Assembly (NCBI GenBank): GCA_023436305.1
Contig: JAEZJQ010000016.1
Location: 1 to 64,000 of the forward strand
Direction of reading: 5' to 3'
From: Bacillota bacterium
Lineage (GTDB): Bacteria > Bacillota > UBA4882 > UBA8346
DNA length: 64,000 nucleotides
Both the position numbers and the translations under genes were made by a program. The notes beneath the pieces were generated by a model, which ran no database searches, had not been told where the DNA came from, and saw only the letters and a program-made list of their open reading frames with translations. Shown in pieces: positions 33,799 through 41,179 of the stretch (positions are counted from its first letter, which is position 1; each line of letters starts with the position of its first letter).

Positions 33799-34575
33799 AT
33801 GAATTATGCTTGGGAGGGATTGCTGGAAGCCCCATTGCCGGAAAGGCAAATAAAGCCGCGAAAATCGGGGATTACCATGCTCATCGACAAAGGGCTCACC
33901 GTTCATGAAACCAGGGATTTGTTATCCATGAATGCTCCGTTTATCGATTTTATGAAATTAACTTTTGGAACCGCGGCGTTATATCCAAAACCTGTTCTTA
34001 TGGAAAAGATTGATTTGGCTGGTGATTATGAGATAGAGGTTTATCCTGGAGGTACTTTGTTTGAAATTGCATTATGGCAAGGAAAAAGCGAACTCTATTT
34101 TCAAAGTTTGATAGATTTAGGGTTTCAGTGGGTGGAGATATCCGACGGAAGTTTAGCGGTAAGTTCCAGTGAGCGCAGTATGGCCATTCAAAAAGCCCAA
34201 AGGTTGGGGTTAAAAGTAATTACCGAAGTCGGTAAAAAAGATGCTGTCAATCAGCCATCCACGGATTGGCTTGCTGAAACCGCCCTGCAGGACTTGGAAG
34301 AAGGCGCGGATTGGGTCATCATTGAAGGCCGGGAATCCGGTAAAGGAATTGGCATCTATGACCAACACGGGGAGGTGATTTTTGATAAATTCAACCACTT
34401 AAGCCAGCAATTGAATTTGGAGAAAATTATCTGGGAAGCGCCGCTCAAATCGCAACAGGCCACATTGATTAATGAATTCGGGCCGAATGTAAATTTAGGC
34501 AACATCCCTCCCACGGAAATCATGGCCCTGGAAGCATTACGGCGCGGTTATCGCAGTGATACCTGGAAAAGATAA
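33799..34575 (+). CDS. Phosphosulfolactate synthase (ComA/YitD family)
   Basis: 258 residues. Motifs GITMLIDKGLTV, MKLTFGTAALY, EVYPGGTLFE, VEISDGS, VITEVGKK, EGRESGKGIG, WEAP and FGPNVNLGNI define the family. It adds sulfite to phosphoenolpyruvate to give phosphosulfolactate. In methanogens this leads to coenzyme M; in Bacillus the yitD branch makes sulfolactate, a spore constituent, the likelier role here. Start ATG 33799 with GGAG 9 nt upstream; the TTG before it is less good. Comb/ComC partner genes are not in the window. Confidence 0.88.
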   Translation: MNYAWEGLLEAPLPERQIKPRKSGITMLIDKGLTVHETRDLLSMNAPFIDFMKLTFGTAALYPKPVLMEKIDLAGDYEIEVYPGGTLFEIALWQGKSELYFQSLIDLGFQWVEISDGSLAVSSSERSMAIQKAQRLGLKVITEVGKKDAVNQPSTDWLAETALQDLEEGADWVIIEGRESGKGIGIYDQHGEVIFDKFNHLSQQLNLEKIIWEAPLKSQQATLINEFGPNVNLGNIPPTEIMALEALRRGYRSDTWKR

Positions 34576-34613
34576 AAGCCGGTGCTTCCCGGCCTTATTG
34601 TTTTTTATTTTTT
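34576..34613 (+). terminator. Intrinsic terminator after the ComA-family gene
   Basis: AAGCCGG/CCGGC(C)TT stem (one bulged C) with a 6-nt loop, then ATTGTTTTTTATTTTTTT. It also lies just past the convergent stop at 34618. Confidence 0.75.
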
Positions 34614-34617
34614 TAAG

Positions 34618-35565
34618 TTAATCTTCATCTTTATCAGATTTTGTTTGAACCTGCTTACCGGTAACCTCGGTGTTCAACGGATCCGGCTCCGGCTCCAATT
34701 GGGTGCTATCGAGATCCTGGTTTACCCCGATTACGGCGACCTTGGCGGGACAGGGCATAACCGCCAATTGTAATTGCTTCTTCTGTTTCTTTACTTTCAC
34801 CACAAAATAATTGAATAACGATTGCGCCTCATCTTCGGTAAATTTACCATCTTCGTTCAAATCCATTAATATATTATCCTTCTTATAATCATTATAACAG
34901 CCGTTGGCATTGGTATCGATCAATCTAAACCTTATGTCCTTTTCCCGGTGATCGATGGTTACAGTGAATGTTCCTTCCAAAGCACTGGTATTGATGAAAC
35001 CAATCCACAAAGTATTGGTTCCATTTTTCTTCATGATATATTGCGTATGAATATAAAAACTGAGTTTCTTGGTAATCTCCCCATAGGCTGTGCTTTTATA
35101 GGAAACCATTACCGGAACTGATTTTGGATATGTAGAACTGGAATGGATTAGTAAACTACCGTCTTTATCTTCCCATGTATCCAGATTGGGTACTTTTTCT
35201 TGACTGGTTATATTATTATCGAAATTTTGGTCTACATATAATTCCGAATAGTAATCAAAGTCATTTTTCCGAATGACAAACCAGACATCCTTTTCATTAT
35301 TGCCAAGCCGGATGGAACCATATTGTAATCCCTTAAAAGTTGTAATCTCCGGATCAACCTTTAAAATGTCAGGTTTTGTCTCCACGACCTGGGCTTGTTT
35401 ATATTTTAATATTTCTGCTTTAAAGTATTTATTAATTTCCTTACTTTTAATTTTCGCCGGTGTTAAATCATAGATCCCTTCCACGGGGAAAGGAAAATCC
35501 ATAGCGCCTAACATTCCCAAAGAAAACACGATCAATATAAGCGCCATCAATATTTTTTTCAACAT
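34618..35565 (-). CDS. Secreted EF-hand/dockerin-loop protein, paralogue A
   Basis: 315 residues with a signal peptide (MLKKILMALILIVFSLGMLG). Two calcium-loop-like segments: VDQNFDNNITSQE (DxNxDxxI-E) and LMDLNEDGKFTEDE (DxNxDGxxxxxE), plus a conserved DTNANGCYNDY stretch. Between them the fold is beta-rich with shared segments YGSIRLGNNEKDVWFV and VMVSYKS. The C-terminus ends with a charged, Glu-Pro-rich tail (LEPEPDPLNTEVTG). It is homologous to the next two genes. No family name known to me; a calcium-binding extracytoplasmic protein is the inference. Confidence 0.75.
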   Translation of the reverse strand: MLKKILMALILIVFSLGMLGAMDFPFPVEGIYDLTPAKIKSKEINKYFKAEILKYKQAQVVETKPDILKVDPEITTFKGLQYGSIRLGNNEKDVWFVIRKNDFDYYSELYVDQNFDNNITSQEKVPNLDTWEDKDGSLLIHSSSTYPKSVPVMVSYKSTAYGEITKKLSFYIHTQYIMKKNGTNTLWIGFINTSALEGTFTVTIDHREKDIRFRLIDTNANGCYNDYKKDNILMDLNEDGKFTEDEAQSLFNYFVVKVKKQKKQLQLAVMPCPAKVAVIGVNQDLDSTQLEPEPDPLNTEVTGKQVQTKSDKDED

Positions 35566-35661
35566 ATCCCACCTCGCCGTAAAAAAATTTACCTCCCGAT
35601 ATATCTCGATAAGATTATCGGCATATTTCCAATTTTAATCCAGCATAATAAAATCTAAATA

Positions 35662-36546
35662 TTAAATCATATCCGGTTCCGGTTCCAATTTGGAAGCGTC
35701 AAATTCTTGAATGGCTTCGGTTACTTGAACCTTACCGGGAAACGGTAAAACAATAAAATGTATTTGCTTTTTCCCGGTATCGGTCTTAATGTCAAAATAT
35801 TCTGATAACGTTTGGTTTTCTTGATAAAGCCCATCGTAATTCAAATCCATACATATAACATCTTTCCCGTAATCATTAAAACAGCCGTTACTATTGGTAT
35901 CTAATAGCCGAAATTTCACCAACTTCTCGTTTCTACCAACCATTACCCGAATTAGGCCCTGGAGTGCGCTAATTGTAGCTATCGTAACCGTAGAAGTATC
36001 GGTATCATTCTTTTCAAAAATCCTGGCCCAAAGGTAAAAATAGACTTTCTTTTTAATTTCGCCAGTCATTCCTTTATACGAAACGGTCAGTGGAACCGGC
36101 GTTGTCTGGGCGGAAGCAAAATGAACCATGATTCCCTTCAGCCTGCGATCAAAAGTCTGGATATCCTGAACTTTTTCTTCATCGCTAATATTATAATCCA
36201 AATTTTGATCAATATAAATTTTTGAATAATATCCGGCTGGATCTTTCCCCATTACAAACCAGACATCTTTTTCGTTATTACCCAATTTAAAACTACCGTA
36301 CCGAATATCTGTTAATTTTTCAAGTTCCGGAGCAACCATTAACTCATTGGGTTTTGAATCAATTAAATTGGCTTCGTTAGCAGTTTGAAATACATCAGTA
36401 AAATCATTCCCGAAAAATTCATCGCGCCCGATATTCACCATTTTAAGCAGATAAGTACCGGCACTAATATAGGGTAGCTTGGTGGCTCCGAAAAACAACA
36501 AAGACAGCATTCCCAATGCAATTATCATAGAATATTTCTTCATCAC
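35662..36546 (-). CDS. Secreted EF-hand/dockerin-loop protein, paralogue B
   Basis: 294 residues, signal peptide MKKYSMIIALGMLSLLFFGA. Shares with its neighbours YGSFKLGNNEKDVWFVMGKD, IYIDQNLDYNISDEE (first loop), RLLDTNSNGCFNDYGKD, ICMDLNYDGLYQENQ (second loop) and a tail FDASKLEPEPD. The strict conservation of DxNxD spacing in three diverged copies supports metal binding. The start may be GTG (8 nt from AAGGAG) or the next ATG. It lies 96 nt upstream of copy A, and has its own ribosome binding site. Confidence 0.75.
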   Translation of the reverse strand: MMKKYSMIIALGMLSLLFFGATKLPYISAGTYLLKMVNIGRDEFFGNDFTDVFQTANEANLIDSKPNELMVAPELEKLTDIRYGSFKLGNNEKDVWFVMGKDPAGYYSKIYIDQNLDYNISDEEKVQDIQTFDRRLKGIMVHFASAQTTPVPLTVSYKGMTGEIKKKVYFYLWARIFEKNDTDTSTVTIATISALQGLIRVMVGRNEKLVKFRLLDTNSNGCFNDYGKDVICMDLNYDGLYQENQTLSEYFDIKTDTGKKQIHFIVLPFPGKVQVTEAIQEFDASKLEPEPDMI

Positions 36547-36672
36547 TGATTACACTCCTTGTCCATGTTGCCATTCATTCCAATATCATCAACCTTTTGT
36601 AGCGTTTGAAGCCGTTACGAAAAAAATCACTACTCCTTGTGAACCGATTTCGGAGAAGACTTCGGAGAGGTT

Positions 36673-37596
36673 TTAGAGAGGTTCTAGAGCGGTCTCCGGA
36701 TCGGTCTCTGGCTTGGAATTATTATTGGAGGGTAATGGTTCCAAAATAGAAGGGTCCATTTCCGAGATTGCATTGATTACCGCTATTTTTGCTGGAAATG
36801 GCGGCACAATTATCCGCCATTGTTGCCGTTTATCAGAAGAATAAGGGTATTCGGCCAACTTATCACTTTCATTTTTACGAAAATAACCATCATGGTTAAG
36901 ATCCATCATTAAAAAATCGATTCCATAATCATTAAAACAGCCATTTCCGTTGACATCAATAATCCGAAATTTGACCAATCTTAATTTTCCGTTTTCCGGG
37001 ATATTGAATTCACCTTCCAGGAAACTAGCTGTAATAGCGGTCACTATTGTATCCGATAAATCATTCTTTTTATAAATACCTGTTTTAATAAAAAAATACA
37101 GCTTTTTTTCAAACTCTGTCTTTATACCTTTATATGATACAGTAATCGATACCGGAACCAGGGATAAAGCCTCCATACTGCGAATACCGCGAACCAAATT
37201 TTGACCGGTTTGAAATCCTTTTATTTTTTCTTTTTTTTCAATCCGCTGATCCAAATTTTGATCAATATAGAATTCCGACCAATAATCCTCATCATCTTTG
37301 CCCATGAAAAACCAGATTTTTTGACCATGATTACCCAACTGAAAACAACCATATTTAACTTCACTCAAGTCCAGATCACCGATATCAACCTCTAAATCTT
37401 CAGGTTTTGATTCGAACAATTCAGCTTGATTCCACTGGAGCATGGCCATATCTTTGGAAATTAAATCAAAAAAAGTAAAATTCCTCAATTTTACCGTATA
37501 GACATCCGGTTGTGGGATTAGCAACCGTTTTTCAAAAAAACCGTTCACCGTCATTGGAATGAATAATAAGATCAGTAACCAAGATATTCTTTTCAT
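36673..37596 (-). CDS. Secreted EF-hand/dockerin-loop protein, paralogue C
   Basis: 307 residues from the ATG behind AAAGGAG that begins MKRISWLLILLFIPMTVNGFF, a signal peptide; openings 33 codons earlier lack a site. The motifs are FYIDQNLDQRIEKKE, IIDVNGNGCFNDYG and MMDLNHDGYFRKNE, in the same order as copies A and B, then DPSILEPLPSNN. It is first in transcription order of the three. Each protein keeps a VSYK..EITKK-like middle, so this is one domain family duplicated twice. Confidence 0.75.
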   Translation of the reverse strand: MKRISWLLILLFIPMTVNGFFEKRLLIPQPDVYTVKLRNFTFFDLISKDMAMLQWNQAELFESKPEDLEVDIGDLDLSEVKYGCFQLGNHGQKIWFFMGKDDEDYWSEFYIDQNLDQRIEKKEKIKGFQTGQNLVRGIRSMEALSLVPVSITVSYKGIKTEFEKKLYFFIKTGIYKKNDLSDTIVTAITASFLEGEFNIPENGKLRLVKFRIIDVNGNGCFNDYGIDFLMMDLNHDGYFRKNESDKLAEYPYSSDKRQQWRIIVPPFPAKIAVINAISEMDPSILEPLPSNNNSKPETDPETALEPL

Positions 37597-37782
37597 CAAA
37601 GCTCCTTTTGTCCTATGATCTTTATTCGATAGAATACTCAATTTCATAGAACTTGAGAATTTAATAAAAAAAATGCACGGAAAATCAACGCGCAAAAAGA
37701 AATATCAACCGTTGAATCCTGCAAATCCGGTTCAAGTTAATCATAGATCAGTTCGTGAATGGTCAATTTGTTGTGAGTTGGC

Positions 37783-38232
37783 TCATAAATGGGTTAGCTC
37801 ATATCGCAATTTTCGAAAATTTACCAGGCTTTGTTCACTTTTATACTGGGTCCGGATACCCTGCGTCACTAAAAATATGGTGGAATTATTGCGGTGAATT
37901 TCACTTATTTCAATATCGATCACTGCCATATTGAGATCGAAATCCATATGATTATGCACGATTTGGGCGGTACCTTTAATACAAGCGGCGATATCACCCT
38001 CATTTATCACCGCCAAAGCTACATTGCCATTTTCAATGATATTGGCATAGGTCTGGTGATCTTTACAAATCGCAATTCGTAAATGTTTGGCATTCGGAGC
38101 AACAATACAATTAAAGGGAGCGGTATTGGGATGATGCTCCTTATCGTTGGTGGCGAGAATTGCTGTATTAATCCTGCTTTCAAAGAGATACTTTAAGGCC
38201 GGGTTCAATTCGGTCCCTTGAAAAACAGCCAT
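37783..38232 (-). CDS. Pyridoxamine 5'-phosphate oxidase-fold protein
   Basis: 149 residues. NPALKYLFESRINTAILATNDKE, PNTAPFNCIVAPN and the IAICKDHQTYANIIENGNVALAVI segment show the split-barrel flavin-binding fold of the PPOX superfamily. Such small members act as FMN/F420-dependent reductases or flavin-binding proteins of unknown role. No catalytic residue assigns this one. It lies upstream of paralogue C in the same direction, with a gap of 186 nt. Confidence 0.75.
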   Translation of the reverse strand: MAVFQGTELNPALKYLFESRINTAILATNDKEHHPNTAPFNCIVAPNAKHLRIAICKDHQTYANIIENGNVALAVINEGDIAACIKGTAQIVHNHMDFDLNMAVIDIEISEIHRNNSTIFLVTQGIRTQYKSEQSLVNFRKLRYELTHL

Positions 38233-38342
38233 TGGCTCACCCCATTTTTACGAAACGAAATTTCAGCTTTACATTATTCGGTATAGAGATATTCATTTTA
38301 AAATATGGGGTTTTGTATGATTTTAGAACCAGTAAAAAGTTG

Positions 38343-38606
38343 TCAAATTCCATTTCTTTCTAAATAGGAAGCCACCAATTCTTCCAAGATCTGATCTCTT
38401 TCCAACCGTTTAATAAGAACGCGGGCATTACGGTAACTGGTGATATACGTAGGATCACCGGAGAGTAAATAGCCCACTATCTGGTCCAATGGATCATACC
38501 CTTTTTCCTTTAAGGCTAAGCAAACTTCCCGTAATACAAAACCAACTTCGGTGAAATTTTCATCTTTGGCCGAAAAGCGCCTAGTAACTTCGGTTGGATC
38601 CGTCAT
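38343..38606 (-). CDS. IreB-family regulatory phosphoprotein
   Basis: 87 residues. ALKEKGYDPLDQIVGYLLSGDPTYI, then ARVLIKRLERDQILEELV is the UPF0297/YrzL/IreB signature. In Enterococcus IreB is phosphorylated by the PASTA kinase IreK and dephosphorylated by IreP, and it modulates cephalosporin resistance. A prkC-stp pair lies only about 3-5 kb away in this window, which fits. The usual partners ruvX and alaS are not adjacent. GAGGTGA precedes the ATG. Confidence 0.88.
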   Translation of the reverse strand: MTDPTEVTRRFSAKDENFTEVGFVLREVCLALKEKGYDPLDQIVGYLLSGDPTYITSYRNARVLIKRLERDQILEELVASYLERNGI

Positions 38607-38668
38607 TTTAATTCACCTCAAGTATTTAAAGTAATCCCCACTCACTCTTATTTGGGTAACTCAATTAC

Positions 38669-38770
38669 AACCGGCTAAACAACCGGGAGGCAAACCCGAG
38701 GCAACGATTAAGCTACGCGTGCGTGCGCGATGTTTTCGGCTGAAGCCGAGGGTTTGAATCCCGTAGTTGA
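38669..38770. other. GC-rich multi-hairpin element (candidate structured RNA)
   Basis: About 100 bp with several hairpins: CCGG/CCGG, CGGG/CCCG, CGCG/CGCG and TCGGC/GCCGA, the last two enclosed by the pairing CTACG (38713-38717) with CGTAG (38762-38766), supported by CAAC with GTTG. It is far more GC-rich than its surroundings. The minus-strand reading places it in the leader of ireB. I cannot match it to a known riboswitch, tRNA or tmRNA. Confidence 0.45.
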
Positions 38771-38890
38771 AAGAATCATGAAAACTACCGTAAGTATACC
38801 CAATATTTTAACCGAATACCATCTTGCGGTAAAAGCAAGCCGAAACTAAATTGTTAAGCATCCTGCGTGTATTTCGAGTTGATAGCAATG

Positions 38891-38963
38891 CCTTTATGCT
38901 AATGTATACCTTCATGCCAAAGCACGCCTTCATGCTAAAGCATGCCTTTCATGCTAAAGCATG
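38891..38963. repeat. 18-bp tandem repeat with an internal palindrome, four units
   Basis: Units CCTTCATGCTAAAGCATG (three close copies of 18-19 bp at 38909, 38927, 38945, a weaker one at 38891). Each unit contains CATGC-TAAA-GCATG, so each can fold into a small hairpin. No gene lies here. The remainder of 38607-39027 has nothing further I recognise. Confidence 0.75.
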
Positions 38964-39027
38964 CCTTCGCAGCAGCCTTCTAATACGTTTACTCCAACGA
39001 AAAGAGTGGATAAATATGCTGGTAGCT

Positions 39028-39504
39028 TTAACCTACGATATCATCTTTCCGTAAAGCCAGATTGATGTCAATCATGCCAAACGGAGTGTTAATTGGTATG
39101 GCTAGTGCCGTGTGAATATGCTTTAAAAATTCAGGAATAACCCCTTCCATTAAAAACAACGGCGGCGTAATCTGACAGCGATACCCGGTTAATGACAGAT
39201 TTGTGCTGGCGGTTCCCACAATAATGTTTTTCAACTCGCAGATGGCGCTTTCACCCATGCGGTCAATTTCTTGAACCGGAGAACCCATCATTTGTGAAAT
39301 AATTTTCTTCGCTGTATCCGTATTCATACCACAGATTACCTGGCCCTGTAAATCTCCTAAAACACCCACCAAAACACATACCTCGTATTTTTCCAATGGT
39401 TCGTCGTTAAAAAAAGGTTTACCGGATTCCACGTTGGGATTAAGCATTGTTTCAATAACGGAATAAGCCGCTTTAACAAATGAATCAATATGTTGGAAAG
39501 ACAG
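39028..39504 (-). CDS. CheX-like chemotaxis phosphatase, apparently starting at CTG
   Basis: About 158 residues. The CheC/CheX fold is recognised by VLGDLQGQVICGMN, the ExxxN helix MGESAICELKNIIVGTAS and PPLFLMEG. An ATG at 39447 would remove the N-terminal helix SFVKAAYSVIETMLNP that the family has. The frame is open from 39537 but has no ATG, GTG or TTG before it; a CTG at 39502-39504 lies 8 nt after AAAAGGGGG and is my choice. CheX dephosphorylates CheY-P in chemotaxis or motility circuits. No other chemotaxis gene is near. Confidence 0.7.
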   Translation of the reverse strand: MSFQHIDSFVKAAYSVIETMLNPNVESGKPFFNDEPLEKYEVCVLVGVLGDLQGQVICGMNTDTAKKIISQMMGSPVQEIDRMGESAICELKNIIVGTASTNLSLTGYRCQITPPLFLMEGVIPEFLKHIHTALAIPINTPFGMIDINLALRKDDIVG

Positions 39505-39543
39505 TTTGATTACCCCCTTTTCGAATTCTCGAAAATTTTATGA

Positions 39544-40194
39544 TTAATTATTGACAACACGTTTAAGTTTGGCAATCACCGTCTGGGGTTCCGGATCATT
39601 AAAAATAAGGGTACCGGCAACGATGACGTTTACACCTGCCTCGGTTAAAACCATAATATTATCCCAATTCACACCGCCATCCACTTCAATTTTACAAGAA
39701 AGCCGACGTTCTTCAATCATTCGCCGTAATTCCTTAATTTTAGGAATGACCCCCGGGATGAGAGCTTGGCCGCCGAATCCTGGATTAACGGTCATCAAAA
39801 GCACCAAATCAATATCCTCCAAAATATACTCCAGACAATTTAATGGCGTCGCCGGATTTAACGATACTCCAACTTGGCAACCCTGTTCCTTAATCATCTG
39901 AATTAACCGGTGCAAATGGGGCGAAGTTTCCGTATGAATAATGATTCGTTTACTGCCCCCGTTTATATATAAAGGAATGAAACGCTCCGGACACTCCACC
40001 ATTAAATGGGCTTCAATCGGTAGTGGAGTTATCTGTTTTAAGGCTGAAACAAACATGGGGCCAAAGGTCAAATTAGGTACAAAATGGCCATCCATCACAT
40101 CAAAATGGAGCCAATCCGCTTCTTTAATCTTTTGAACTTCCGAACCCAAATGAGTGAGATCTGAATTTAAAATTGAAGCCGCAATTTCTATCAT
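39544..40194 (-). CDS. rpe: Ribulose-phosphate 3-epimerase
   Basis: Interconverts ribulose 5-phosphate and xylulose 5-phosphate in the pentose phosphate cycle. 216 residues from an ATG with GGGAGA upstream. Motifs LHFDVMDGHFVPNLTFGP, VEAHLMVECPERFI-type helix, LVLLMTVNPGFGGQ and EVDGGVNWDN. TIM barrel. It follows rsgA by 11 nt in the standard Gram-positive order prkC-rsgA-rpe. Confidence 0.97.
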   Translation of the reverse strand: MIEIAASILNSDLTHLGSEVQKIKEADWLHFDVMDGHFVPNLTFGPMFVSALKQITPLPIEAHLMVECPERFIPLYINGGSKRIIIHTETSPHLHRLIQMIKEQGCQVGVSLNPATPLNCLEYILEDIDLVLLMTVNPGFGGQALIPGVIPKIKELRRMIEERRLSCKIEVDGGVNWDNIMVLTEAGVNVIVAGTLIFNDPEPQTVIAKLKRVVNN

Positions 40195-40205
40195 TAGAAA
40201 TCTCC

Positions 40206-41135
40206 CTATCGATAACGGTTTTCCCAAGCATCTCGAATCTCAATGAGTAAATCCAAATAACACTGATATCGTTTGGGGCTTATTTGACCATTTGAAACCG
40301 CTGTTTTAATCGCACAACCAGGTTCGGACTGGTGTAAACAGGTTTTAAACTTACACGAATTTAAATAGACTTCAAAATCAGGAAAACTGCTTGCCAATTC
40401 CATGGGTTTTATAAAGTCCAATGAAATCTGCGAAAATCCGGGCGTATCGGCGATAAAACTTTCCGGCTTAATCTGTAAAAGCTGCACTTCCCGGGTGGTA
40501 TGTTTCCCCCGGCTGATTTTTTCACTCAAATTCCCGGTTTGAAGTTGATACCCAGGGGCAACCATATTCACCAGAGCTGATTTCCCCACTCCGGAAGGGC
40601 CGGCCAAAACCGCCACTTTCTGGGCAAGCGCTTTTTGTAAAGTGCGCTTACCAACATGAGTGACCACGCTGGTGCATAAAACCTGATAACCATAATTCCG
40701 GTAAGTTTCCACCAACCGATTGGCTTCACTTTTACTAGCCAAATCGGTTTTATTAAATACAATCATATAAGGAACCCCGCTTGTTTCTGCCAGAACTAAA
40801 AATTTGGCCATTAAATACTCGTTGGGATCAGGGTTCCGGTGCGCAAACACGAGCACAATCAGATCAACATTAGCGATATAAGGACGTTTTAAGACTGTCT
40901 TCCTCGGTATAATTCCGATGATTACTCCAGACCCATCCACCATCGAGTATTCAACCTTATCACCGACGAAGATACCTTCCGAACCCAATTTAAGTTTGCC
41001 ACGAATCGAACACTCCAGGGTTTTCCCCTTGCGCACGGAATTTCTTCGGTTTTGGTCCGGTACGCTAGTGCAATCATCACAAGGTTCGATATAAAAGAAA
41101 CCTCCTATTGCTCTAATGACTCTTCCAATCGGCAA
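40206..41135 (-). CDS. rsgA: Ribosome small subunit-dependent GTPase RsgA
   Basis: 309 residues. OB-fold N-terminus, circularly permuted GTPase: NKTD (FNKTDLASKS), GPSGVGKSALVN (P-loop), ADTPGFS (G3-like), then the zinc-binding tail CKFKTCLHQSEPGC. It assists 30S subunit maturation. I start at TTG with GGGAGG 8 nt upstream (MPIGRVIRAIGG); an in-frame TTG earlier is less supported. It sits between prkC and rpe. Confidence 0.95.
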   Translation of the reverse strand: MPIGRVIRAIGGFFYIEPCDDCTSVPDQNRRNSVRKGKTLECSIRGKLKLGSEGIFVGDKVEYSMVDGSGVIIGIIPRKTVLKRPYIANVDLIVLVFAHRNPDPNEYLMAKFLVLAETSGVPYMIVFNKTDLASKSEANRLVETYRNYGYQVLCTSVVTHVGKRTLQKALAQKVAVLAGPSGVGKSALVNMVAPGYQLQTGNLSEKISRGKHTTREVQLLQIKPESFIADTPGFSQISLDFIKPMELASSFPDFEVYLNSCKFKTCLHQSEPGCAIKTAVSNGQISPKRYQCYLDLLIEIRDAWENRYR

Positions 41136-41179
41136 ACTACGAATCCTCCCAAAGTCACCTTGGCGCAACCAAGACGTAA

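Noticed and set aside
38680..38720. c-di-GMP-I riboswitch (GGCAAAC and AAGCTACG matches)
   Set aside because: The hairpin that should follow GGCAAACC and the conserved GACGCAAAGC are absent.
38740..38768. tRNA-like T-loop (GGGTTTGAATCCC) in the multi-hairpin element
   Set aside because: No anticodon arm with a 7-nt loop and the supposed acceptor helix encloses only about 55 nt; the T stem pairs in only three positions.
38706..38768. tmRNA-like tag (…AENIAHARVA-stop on the minus strand) in the same element
   Set aside because: The tRNA-like ends of tmRNA are absent within 400 nt and the usual LAA-type ending is missing; likely chance.
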